Source: Sphingomonadales bacterium (GTDB taxonomy: Bacteria > Pseudomonadota > Alphaproteobacteria > Sphingomonadales > Sphingomonadaceae). From it: 47,732 nucleotides of DNA. The notes below the pieces were generated by a model. The model ran no database searches. It was not told the DNA's origin and saw only the letters and a program-made list of their open reading frames with translations. Below, in pieces: positions 32,495-40,029 of the stretch. The stretch lies in the NCBI GenBank assembly GCA_028868535.1, contig JAGWUH010000030.1, positions 1-47,732 of the forward strand, given 5' to 3'. A program made the position numbers and the translations under genes. Position 1 is the first letter of the stretch. Each line of letters starts with the position of its first letter.

Positions 32495-33163
32495 TCAGCC
32501 TTCGTCGGCTTCTTCGAGGTGCCAGTCGGGGCTTTGCGAGGAGACGTTGCGGCTGAACGTCCAGATGTCGCGGACTTCGATCGCGTCGTTCAGCGAGCCG
32601 GCGATGACGTGGCCCCCGGCGTCGCGCGTCACCGCGGCCACGTCGGAAACCAGCCGCACCGTCACGCGCGCCATCGGCGCATCGTAGCTGGCGGCGACGA
32701 TCGCCGCTTCCTCGATCCGCACCAGGCGGTTGTCCACGCTCTCCCCGGCGGCGACGCGCGCGTCGATGGCGTCGGCGAAGCTCCTGGCGACGAGCGGATC
32801 GCACAGTTGCGAAAGCTGTTCCTTGTCCCCGCGCCAGAACGACTCGAGGATCATGCGGTAGGCATTGCGCGCGCCGTCGAGGAACGCCGCGGGATCGAAG
32901 CGGCGATCGGCGCCGGCGATGTCCTTCAGGCCCTTTTCCACGGCGGGCGGGTAAGGCGAGATCTCGCGGGCGCGGACCGTGATCGTGCCGGGGCGCTCGG
33001 GCATTTGCAGCGGCGCCACGCCGCCCGGCTGGCCGGCGGTGCCGGCAGCGTCGAAGCGGGTCTGCAGCGGCTCGTCGTGCTCGGCACGGCGGCCCAGCAC
33101 CGAGTAGAGCCTCAGCCCCAGGAAAGCCGCGATCATGGCCAGAATGACGATTTCGACAGTCAC
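32495..33163 (-). CDS. Tim44/TimA-domain membrane-associated protein
   Basis: A 222-residue protein with one N-terminal membrane helix (EIVILAMIAAFLGLRLYSVLG) and a C-terminal Tim44-like domain (FLDGARNAYRMILESFWRGDKEQLSQLCDPLVARSF). Alphaproteobacterial relatives, such as TimA, are ancestors of the mitochondrial import motor anchor and sit at the inner membrane. It starts with GTG at 33163, after GGAAGGGA. It leads the operon with mltA and smr and faces secB, a common arrangement in sphingomonads. Confidence 0.9.
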   Translation of the reverse strand: MTVEIVILAMIAAFLGLRLYSVLGRRAEHDEPLQTRFDAAGTAGQPGGVAPLQMPERPGTITVRAREISPYPPAVEKGLKDIAGADRRFDPAAFLDGARNAYRMILESFWRGDKEQLSQLCDPLVARSFADAIDARVAAGESVDNRLVRIEEAAIVAASYDAPMARVTVRLVSDVAAVTRDAGGHVIAGSLNDAIEVRDIWTFSRNVSSQSPDWHLEEADEG

Positions 33164-33481
33164 CAGCGATATTCCCTTCCGGCGCGCGCCCCGGGCGAAA
33201 TCCCTTGGACTCGCGCAAGCGCCCGCAGAGGCGCATCCGTTATCATGCCTTAGTTAGGTAACGATGACAAATGAACAACGCATGGACACGTGCTTTCGGG
33301 TCGATTTCCCGTCGGGCGCGCCGAAACGTTCCCCCTACCGGTCCAAGCGGGGCGCCGCATCGCTCTGCCGCCGTGGTGCGGGGCGAATTGCCGCGGCACG
33401 GTCCGGGCCTGCTATGCCGTTGCCCCGCGCGGCGCAGGGTGCTAGGCGCGCCGCCGATCCTGCAACCAGAAAGCATCCGCA
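33164..33481. other. Divergent region between the Tim44-like gene and secB
   Basis: No gene is credible here. For the leftward gene, TTGTCA (33270-33265 on the minus strand), an 18-base spacer and ATGATA (33246-33241) is a plausible promoter. CGTTA (33238-33242) and TAACG (33259-33263) form a short inverted repeat around it. The secB ribosome site and promoter are not obvious. Confidence 0.5.
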
Positions 33482-34000
33482 ATGGCCGACGAAGGCAACG
33501 TCATCTCGAATCTCGATCTCGGCGCTCCGGCGCCCAACGGCGAGGATACCTCGCCGATGGCCGGGATCGTCTCGCAATACGTCAAGGACCTCTCGGTCGA
33601 GAATCCGAACGCCCCGGCCAGCTTCCAGTGGCAGGACCAGCCCGAGCTCGACGTCCAGTTCAACATCGGCGCCAAGCCGGTCCAGGGCGAGCTGCACGAG
33701 GTCGAGCTGAAGATCCAGGTCTCGGCCAAGGCCCAGGGCGGCACCGCCTATCTCGTCGATCTGGCCTATGCCGGGCTGATCGGCATGCGCAACCTCGACG
33801 AGGCGAACATGCACGCGTTCATGTTCGCCGAGGCGCCGCGGCTGCTGTTCCCGTTCGCCCGCCGCGTCGTTGCCGACGCCGTGCGCGATGCCGGCTTCCC
33901 GCCGCTGATGCTCGAGCCGATCGACTTCAACGGCATCTACCTGCAGCAGCTGCAGGCGCAGGCCGAGGCGGCGACCGCGGAACCCGCCGGCAACGCGTGA
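33482..34000 (+). CDS. secB: Protein-export chaperone SecB
   Basis: A 172-residue SecB. Family marks are SQYVKDLSVENPNAP, VELKIQVSAK, VDLAYAGL, LLFPFARRVVADAVRDAGFPPLMLEPIDF. It works as a tetramer that keeps preproteins unfolded and delivers them to SecA. The N-terminus is acidic as in other alphaproteobacteria. The first gene of a rightward run with murJ (4-base gap) and trpS. Confidence 0.97.
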   Translation: MADEGNVISNLDLGAPAPNGEDTSPMAGIVSQYVKDLSVENPNAPASFQWQDQPELDVQFNIGAKPVQGELHEVELKIQVSAKAQGGTAYLVDLAYAGLIGMRNLDEANMHAFMFAEAPRLLFPFARRVVADAVRDAGFPPLMLEPIDFNGIYLQQLQAQAEAATAEPAGNA

Positions 34001-34004
34001 TTCG

Positions 34005-35576
34005 ATGAACCTGGCCAAGGCGCTCGGCACGGTCGGCGGGCTCACGCTCGCCAGCCGGGTGCTGGGGCTGGTGCGCGATTCGCTGTTCGCGCGGTTCATC
34101 GGCGCCAGCTTCGCGTCGGACGCTTTCCTGATCGCGTTCCGCCTGCCCAACATGTTCCGCGCGCTGTTCGCCGAGGGCGCGTTCGCCAGCGCCTTCGTGC
34201 CGATGTTCAACGCGCGGGTGGCGAACCCGGAGGGCGAAGGGCTGGCCGACGGCCTGCGCTTTGCCGAGCAGGCGCTGTCGGTGCTGCTGCCGGTGCTGAT
34301 CGTGCTGACGCTGCTGCTCGAGGCGTTCGCCTGGCCGCTGACCTGGGCGCTCACCGGCGGCTTCCACGCGGTCAGCGCCGATGAATTCGCGTTCGCGGTC
34401 AAGCTGTCGCGGATCACGATTCCCTACCTGATGCTGATCAGCCTCGTCTCGCTGTTCGGCGGCATCCTCAATTCGCTGCACAAGTTCTGGGTCAACGCCG
34501 CCGCGCCGATCCTGCTGAACCTGACGCTGATCGCCGCGCTGCTGCTGTTCCACAGCCCCGATCCGCTGGTCACCGCGCGCAACCAGGCGATCGGCGTCAC
34601 CGTCTCGGGCCTGCTGCAACTGCTGTGGCTGGCGCAGGCCTGCCGCGCACTGAACGTGCGCCTCAAGCCGCGCCGCCCGGTGTGGAACGCCGATGTGCGC
34701 CAGCTGCTCGCGCTGATCTGGCCTGCTGCCGCCGGCGCCGGGGCGGTGCAGATCAACCTGGTGATCTCGACCGCGCTGGCGGCGAAGCTGCTCGCCTCGG
34801 GCTCGGTCACCTACATCTACATGGCCGACCGGCTCAACCAGCTGCCGCTCGGGCTGATCGGCATCGGCCTCGGCACGGTGCTGCTGCCGACGATCTCGCG
34901 CCAGCTCGGCGGCGGCGAGGAAACCGCGGCGATGGACACCCAGAACCGCGGCCTCGAACTGGCGCTGCTGCTGACGCTGCCGGCCACCGTCGGCCTCGTC
35001 GTCTGCGGCGAGCCGATCGCGGCGGCGCTGTTCGGCTATGGCCGCTACACCGCGCTCGATACGCACTACACCGCGCAGGCGCTGGCGGCGTTTTCAGTGG
35101 GCTTGCCGAGCTACATCCTCGTCAAGGTGCTGACCCCCGGCTTCTACGCGCGGCACGATACCAGGACCCCGGTGCGCTACGCGACCGCGTCGATGGTGGT
35201 GAACCTCGTGCTCAACCTCGCGCTGATCGTCCCGCTCGCGCACATGGGGCCGCCGCTGGCCACCGCCATCGCCTCCACCGTCAACGTTGCCATGCTCTAC
35301 CGCGAGCTGTCGCGGCGCGGCCACTTCGCACCCGATGCGCAACTCCGGCGCCGCGCACCCCGCCTTGCGCTGGCGGCGCTGCTGATGGGCGTGGCGATGG
35401 GCTTCGCGCAAGGCTGGCTCACCCCTTACGTCCACGGCACCTGGCTGGTGCGCGGGCTGGCGCTGGCGGTGCTGGTCAGCGCCGGCGCGCTCGTCTATGG
35501 GCTCGCCACGCTGGCGCTGGGGGCGTTCACCCGCGCCGACCTGCAACTGCTCCTGCGCCGCCGCAAGCACACCTGA
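34005..35576 (+). CDS. murJ: Lipid II flippase MurJ (MviN)
   Basis: A 523-residue polytopic protein with about 14 membrane helices. Conserved N-terminal block [20 protein letters not shown] and the [14 protein letters not shown] region identify MurJ. It flips the lipid-linked peptidoglycan precursor across the inner membrane. It starts 4 bases after secB and ends 8 bases before trpS, which suggests one transcript. Size and topology match the family. Confidence 0.97.
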   Translation: MNLAKALGTVGGLTLASRVLGLVRDSLFARFIGASFASDAFLIAFRLPNMFRALFAEGAFASAFVPMFNARVANPEGEGLADGLRFAEQALSVLLPVLIVLTLLLEAFAWPLTWALTGGFHAVSADEFAFAVKLSRITIPYLMLISLVSLFGGILNSLHKFWVNAAAPILLNLTLIAALLLFHSPDPLVTARNQAIGVTVSGLLQLLWLAQACRALNVRLKPRRPVWNADVRQLLALIWPAAAGAGAVQINLVISTALAAKLLASGSVTYIYMADRLNQLPLGLIGIGLGTVLLPTISRQLGGGEETAAMDTQNRGLELALLLTLPATVGLVVCGEPIAAALFGYGRYTALDTHYTAQALAAFSVGLPSYILVKVLTPGFYARHDTRTPVRYATASMVVNLVLNLALIVPLAHMGPPLATAIASTVNVAMLYRELSRRGHFAPDAQLRRRAPRLALAALLMGVAMGFAQGWLTPYVHGTWLVRGLALAVLVSAGALVYGLATLALGAFTRADLQLLLRRRKHT

Positions 35577-35584
35577 GGAAGAAC

Positions 35585-36595
35585 ATGCGCATCGTTTCCG
35601 GCATCCAGCCGACCGGCAACCTCCATCTCGGCAACTACCTCGGCGCGATCCGCAACTGGGTACGGATGCAGGACGAGCATCCCGCCGGCTCGTGCCTCTA
35701 TTTCCTTGCCGATCTCCACGCGATCTCGATGCCGCATGTCCCGGCCGAGCTGTCGGCGAACACGCGCGAGATGGTCGCGGCGCTGGTCGCGTGCGGCATC
35801 GATCCGGCCCGCTCGGTGCTGTTCAACCAGACCCAGGTGCCCGAGCACGCGCAGATGCAGTGGCTGCTCAACGGCACCGCGCGGATGGGCTGGCTGAACC
35901 GGATGACGCAGTGGAAGGACAAAGCCGGCAAGAACCGCGAGGGCCAGTCGGTCGCGCTGTTCACTTACCCGGTGCTGCAGGCCGCCGACGTGCTGCTTTA
36001 CCAGGCAACTCACGTCCCGGTCGGCGAGGACCAGAAGCAGCACCTCGAACTGGCGCGCGACATCGCCCAGAAGTTCAACAACGACTTCTGTACCGAGGAC
36101 GCGCCGCTGTTCACGCTGCCCGATCCGATGATCCCGCCCGAGGCGGCGCGGATCATGTCGCTGCGCGACGGCAGCGCCAAGATGTCGAAGTCCGATCCCA
36201 GCGACATGAGCCGCATCAACCTCACCGACGATGCCGACACGCTGATGAACAAGGTCAAGAAGGCCAAGACCGATCCCGAGCCGCTGCCTTCGGACAAGGA
36301 CGGCCTCGCCGGCCGGCCCGAGGCGGCGAACCTCGTCGGCATCTACGCGGCGATGGCGGGCAGCAGCGTCGAGCAGGTGCTGGCCGAGTTCGGCGGGCAG
36401 GGCTTCGGCAGGTTCAAGCCGGCGCTCGGCGATCTGCTGGTCGCGAAGCTGGCGCCGATCAACGACCGTTTCGTCGCGCTGCGGCAGGACCGCGCCGCGC
36501 TCGATGCGATCCTGCGCGCCGGTGCCAACCGCGCCCGCGAACTCGCCGCGCCGACGCTGGCGGCGGCCTACGACGCGCTGGGGCTGGTCCGCTAG
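35585..36595 (+). CDS. trpS: Tryptophan-tRNA ligase
   Basis: A 336-residue class Ic synthetase. HIGH motif is HLGN (residues 14-17 in [17 protein letters not shown]) and KMSKS is present near residues 199-203 ([11 protein letters not shown]). The ATG at 35585 follows GAGGAAG. It charges tRNA-Trp. Third gene of secB-murJ-trpS; a weak hairpin (36651-36680, inner GACG/CGTC) lies before the porin gene. Confidence 0.97.
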   Translation: MRIVSGIQPTGNLHLGNYLGAIRNWVRMQDEHPAGSCLYFLADLHAISMPHVPAELSANTREMVAALVACGIDPARSVLFNQTQVPEHAQMQWLLNGTARMGWLNRMTQWKDKAGKNREGQSVALFTYPVLQAADVLLYQATHVPVGEDQKQHLELARDIAQKFNNDFCTEDAPLFTLPDPMIPPEAARIMSLRDGSAKMSKSDPSDMSRINLTDDADTLMNKVKKAKTDPEPLPSDKDGLAGRPEAANLVGIYAAMAGSSVEQVLAEFGGQGFGRFKPALGDLLVAKLAPINDRFVALRQDRAALDAILRAGANRARELAAPTLAAAYDALGLVR

Positions 36596-36705
36596 CTCTG
36601 GAATTCGCCCGGCATAGCTGGCAAGGCGCGCGCGGCGAGGGGACCACCCCAGCCGGAAAGTGACGGGGAACGTCCCGGCTCTACTCCACGCGGAGCGAGT
36701 GCGCG

Positions 36706-38118
36706 ATGACATCGATGGGGGTTCGCCCCGCCGGCCTGGCGCTGGCGGCGGCGCTGCTGGCTTCCGGGCAACCGGCGTCGGCACGCGAGGACGGCGCGGC
36801 GCTCGGCGCGCAGCTGCGGGCGACGCAGGTGCAGCTCCAGGCGTTGCAGGCCCGGCTCGACGCTTTGCAGGCGCAGCTCGACGCCCGCGACCGGGCGCGC
36901 CAGGCCGCTGCTGCCAATGTGCAGGCCGCCGCGACCTTGGCGGACGACAACGCGACCGCTGCGCTTGCCGCCGCCAGGGCGGCGCAGGCGGGCGCGGCGC
37001 GGGCCGAAAACATGCTCGGCAGGCTGCATTGGGCCGGCGATACCACGATCGGCGGCCGGATCTTTGCCGACGCCAGCACGATCAGCCAGCACACCGCCGG
37101 CGCGGTGAACACCGCCACCGGCACCGGGGTCAACCTCAAGCGCATCTATGTCGAGGTCAACCACCGCTTCGATGCGACCTGGTCGGCCAGCCTCGTCGCC
37201 GATGCCAGCAACGTCGCGGGATCGACCACGACCGGCAACGGCTTCGTCGTCGGCGCCACCCCGGTCGGCAAGGGGCTGTTCGTCAAGAACGCCTATGTCC
37301 AGGCGCGCCTCTCGCCCGCGCTGGTGCTGCGGCTGGGCGCGGCGCCGCTGCCGTGGGTGCCCTACATCGAGAACCAGGTCGGCACGCGCTACGTCGACAC
37401 CATGCTGATCGACCGCGTCAACGACGGCACCACCGCCGACTGGGGCATCCACGCCAGCGGCGACCTGTTCGATGGCCACGTCAGCTATGCCGTCTCGCTG
37501 GTCGACGGCGCCGGCTACCGCAATCTCAGGGTGACCCGCGCGATCGACGTCGAGGGCCGGGTGTCGCTGCGCCAGGGCGGACTGTGGGGCGCGGTCGGCG
37601 GCTATCTCGGCAAGCGCGGCGCCGCCGTCGCCGGCACGCCCACCTTCCGCACCGCGCGCCGCATCGACGCCGCCGCCGGCTACCGGGACGCGCGCTTCGG
37701 CCTCGGTGCGGAAGTGTTCTACGCGAAGGACTGGAACAACGTCGCGGTCGATCCCGCCGCGGCTGCCCGTTCGCGGGATGCGGCGCTGGGCTGGTCGCTG
37801 TTCGGCAATGTCGCGATCGCGCCGCGCTGGTCGGCGTTCGCCCGCCATGACCACGTCGCGCCGAGCCGCATCAACCTGCCGGCGATGCGCGATCGCTACG
37901 TCAACCTCGGCGTGCAATGGGAGCCCGCCCGTGCCGTCGACCTCGCGCTGGTGTGGAAGCACGAGACCGTCAGCGGCGGCGCGCTGGCGACGCAGAACGG
38001 CACGATCGGCTGCGCGATCACCGCCACCCCGGTATTTTTCGCGGCGGCCACCCCGACGACCTGCGCGGGCAACGGCACCTACAGCGAGTTCGGCCTGTTC
38101 ACGCAGGTCAAGTTCTGA
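36706..38118 (+). CDS. Outer-membrane porin with N-terminal coiled coil
   Basis: A 470-residue protein. A signal peptide (LALAAALLASGQPASA) is followed by a heptad-rich segment (about 30-75, QVQLQALQARLDALQAQLDARD) and an Ala-rich helix. The rest is a beta-barrel of the OprO/OprP or phosphate-selective porin type (GGRIFADAS, RVNDGTTADWGIHASGDLF, VSLRQGG) ending in QVKF. The coiled coil probably trimerises in the periplasm. GGAGCG lies upstream of the ATG at 36706. Two late Cys may form a disulfide. The solute is unknown. Confidence 0.85.
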   Translation: MTSMGVRPAGLALAAALLASGQPASAREDGAALGAQLRATQVQLQALQARLDALQAQLDARDRARQAAAANVQAAATLADDNATAALAAARAAQAGAARAENMLGRLHWAGDTTIGGRIFADASTISQHTAGAVNTATGTGVNLKRIYVEVNHRFDATWSASLVADASNVAGSTTTGNGFVVGATPVGKGLFVKNAYVQARLSPALVLRLGAAPLPWVPYIENQVGTRYVDTMLIDRVNDGTTADWGIHASGDLFDGHVSYAVSLVDGAGYRNLRVTRAIDVEGRVSLRQGGLWGAVGGYLGKRGAAVAGTPTFRTARRIDAAAGYRDARFGLGAEVFYAKDWNNVAVDPAAAARSRDAALGWSLFGNVAIAPRWSAFARHDHVAPSRINLPAMRDRYVNLGVQWEPARAVDLALVWKHETVSGGALATQNGTIGCAITATPVFFAAATPTTCAGNGTYSEFGLFTQVKF

Positions 38119-38131
38119 AACAAGCAAGGGC

Positions 38132-38596
38132 ATGGATCGTCCCGCGCTGCTGTTCGTCTGCCTCGGCAACATCTGCCGCTCGCCCCTGGCCGAAGCGGCG
38201 TTCCGCCACGCGGCGGCGCGCGCGGGCCTTGCCGCGATCGCCGATTCAGCCGGCACCGGCGACTGGCACGTCGGCGAGCCGCCCGACCACCGCGCGCAGG
38301 TCGAGGCCTGGCGCCACGGCATCGACATTTCCGGTTATCGCGCGCGCCAGGTCGTCCCCGCAGATTTCCGCCGCTTCGATTTCGTGCTCGCGCTCGACGA
38401 CCAGAACCTGCGCGATCTCGAGGCGCTGCGCCCGGCGGAGGCGCCCGCGCGCCTGTCGCTGCTGCTCGATCACGTGCCCGGCCTGGCCGGGCAGCCCGTC
38501 AGCGATCCCTACTGGGGCGAGGCGGACGCGTTCGCGGAAACCTGGGCGCAAGTCAGCGCCGCGGCCGACGCACTGGTAGCGCGGCTGCAGGGGTGA
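38132..38596 (+). CDS. Low-molecular-weight protein tyrosine phosphatase
   Basis: A 154-residue enzyme. The phosphate loop is CLGNICRS (Cys 10, Arg 16, matching CX5R) and the general acid is the Asp in VSDPYWG. It removes phosphate from Tyr, or from related low-molecular-weight substrates. It starts 13 bases after the porin stop with a weak AAGCAAGGG site, and is followed by the E1-like gene at 32 bases. Confidence 0.94.
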   Translation: MDRPALLFVCLGNICRSPLAEAAFRHAAARAGLAAIADSAGTGDWHVGEPPDHRAQVEAWRHGIDISGYRARQVVPADFRRFDFVLALDDQNLRDLEALRPAEAPARLSLLLDHVPGLAGQPVSDPYWGEADAFAETWAQVSAAADALVARLQG

Positions 38597-38627
38597 CGAT
38601 GTCGGCTGCCGAGAGTAGGGGGGCGGC

Positions 38628-39395
38628 ATGATCCTGCCGCCCGAACGTCTCGCCCGCTTCGCCCGCCACATCGTCCTGCCCGAAGTCGGCGGCGCCGGGC
38701 AGGTGGCGCTGGCCGGGGCGCACGTCGCGCTGGTCGGTTGCGGCGGCATCGGCTCGCCGGCGCTGCAATACCTGGCGGCGGCGGGCGTCGGCCGGCTGAC
38801 GCTGATCGACGACGACATCGTCGAGGCGTCGAACCTCCAGCGCCAGACGGTGTTCGCCGAGGCCGACCTCGGCCGTGCCAAGGCCGATGCGGCGGCCGAC
38901 TGGGTGCGGCGCTTCGACGGTGCGCTTGACGTGCATGCCGTGCGCGCGCGGATCGGCGCGGACAACGCCGCCGCGCTTCTGGCGGACGCCGATTGCGTGC
39001 TCGACGGTTGCGACAATTTCGCGACGCGGCTCGTCGTCTCGGACGCCTGCGTCGCCCTCGCCACGCCGCTGACCAGCGCGGCCGTCGGCCGCTTCCAGGG
39101 CCAGGTCGCCAATTTCGCCGGCCACCTCGCCGGGGAGCCTTGCTACCGCTGCTTCGTCGGCGATGCCTTCGACGCGCAGGATTGCGATACCTGCGCGGCG
39201 GACGGCGTGCTGGGGGCGATGGTCGGCACGGTCGGCGCCTTCGCCGCGATGAGCGCGATTCGCGTGCTGCTGGCGGGCAAGGCCGCGCTCGGCGATCCGC
39301 AGTGGGGCAGGCTGCACCTGATCGACGGGCTGGCGCCGTCGCTGCGCACGATCCGCATCGTCAGGGACGATGCCTGCCGCGGCTGCCGGGGCTGA
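38628..39395 (+). CDS. ThiF/MoeB/HesA-type adenylyltransferase (E1-like)
   Basis: A 255-residue protein with the nucleotide motif ALVGCGGIGSPALQYLAAAGVG, ATP-site Asp in LIDDDIVEASNLQRQ, and the zinc Cys pairs CYRC and CRGC. CDTCAADGVLG holds the expected reactive Cys region. It adenylates the C-terminus of a ubiquitin-like sulfur carrier, as in molybdopterin or thiamine synthesis; MoeB or ThiF cannot be separated here because no partner is beside it. A G-rich ribosome site precedes the ATG. It ends 4 bases from the convergent cupin gene. Confidence 0.9.
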   Translation: MILPPERLARFARHIVLPEVGGAGQVALAGAHVALVGCGGIGSPALQYLAAAGVGRLTLIDDDIVEASNLQRQTVFAEADLGRAKADAAADWVRRFDGALDVHAVRARIGADNAAALLADADCVLDGCDNFATRLVVSDACVALATPLTSAAVGRFQGQVANFAGHLAGEPCYRCFVGDAFDAQDCDTCAADGVLGAMVGTVGAFAAMSAIRVLLAGKAALGDPQWGRLHLIDGLAPSLRTIRIVRDDACRGCRG

Positions 39396-39399
39396 ACCG

Positions 39400-39726
39400 T
39401 CACGCGAAGTGCAGCGCCAGCCACACGGTATCGCGATCGGCCGGCGTCCATGTCACCCGGTGCCGAACCCCGGCCGGGATCAGCAGGTGGTCGCCGGGCG
39501 CCAGCGTCACCTCGCCGTCGCCTTCGAGCCATAGCCGCGCGGCCCCGGCCAGCAGCAGTACCCATTCGTCGTGCGGCTGGTCATAAGGCTGGTCCACCGG
39601 GGTCGTCTGCCCGCGCGTGACGATCCTTTCGATGCGCAGGCCGGGCCGGGCGAGCAGTTGGGTGAACCGTTCCGCCGCCTTTGCATCGGGCAGGGGATCG
39701 AACAGGTTCGCCCGCGGTGCCGTCAT
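39400..39726 (-). CDS. Cupin-domain protein
   Basis: A 108-residue single cupin with HDEWVLLLAGAARLWLEGDGEVTLAPGDHLLIPAGVRHRVTWT; the two cupin motifs have a His/Glu pattern (PHDEW, then H at GVRHRV) for a metal. The specific role is unknown. Its ATG at 39726 overlaps the TGA of the preceding 88-residue gene by one base. It is the last gene of the ligase-glnD-unknown-cupin run on the minus strand. Confidence 0.87.
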   Translation of the reverse strand: MTAPRANLFDPLPDAKAAERFTQLLARPGLRIERIVTRGQTTPVDQPYDQPHDEWVLLLAGAARLWLEGDGEVTLAPGDHLLIPAGVRHRVTWTPADRDTVWLALHFA

Positions 39727-39992
39727 CAGCCGTCCCGGGTCAGGCGGAAGGTCTGGCGCAGCCAGTCGTCCGCCGCGGCGCGCAGCGCCGGATCCTTGGC
39801 GAACGCCTCAGCCGGCGGCGGCGCCATGCCCAGCGCCTCCATCAGCACCCACAGCGCGAAGCGGCGGCTGGGCTCGGTCTCCACCCCGAAGTCGATGCCG
39901 AGCTGCTCGCACCCGCGGGCGAGCGCGGTCTCGTCGAGGGCGGCGAGATTGTCAGTGGCGAAGTAGCGAAGCAGCAGCGTATCGAGGTCCAT
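39726..39992 (-). CDS. Small conserved-looking protein of unknown function
   Basis: An 88-residue helical, acidic protein (MDLDTLLLRYFATDNLAALDETALARGCEQLGIDFGVETEPS...). It has no membrane segment and no domain I recognise. It is coupled to the cupin gene by a one-base TGATG overlap and starts 37 bases after the glnD stop, so it is probably on the same transcript. Composition resembles a real gene rather than a shadow. Confidence 0.7.
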   Translation of the reverse strand: MDLDTLLLRYFATDNLAALDETALARGCEQLGIDFGVETEPSRRFALWVLMEALGMAPPPAEAFAKDPALRAAADDWLRQTFRLTRDG

Positions 39993-40029
39993 GCCCTCTC
40001 TTCGGCCAACCGCGCCGGGCTGGCAAGGG

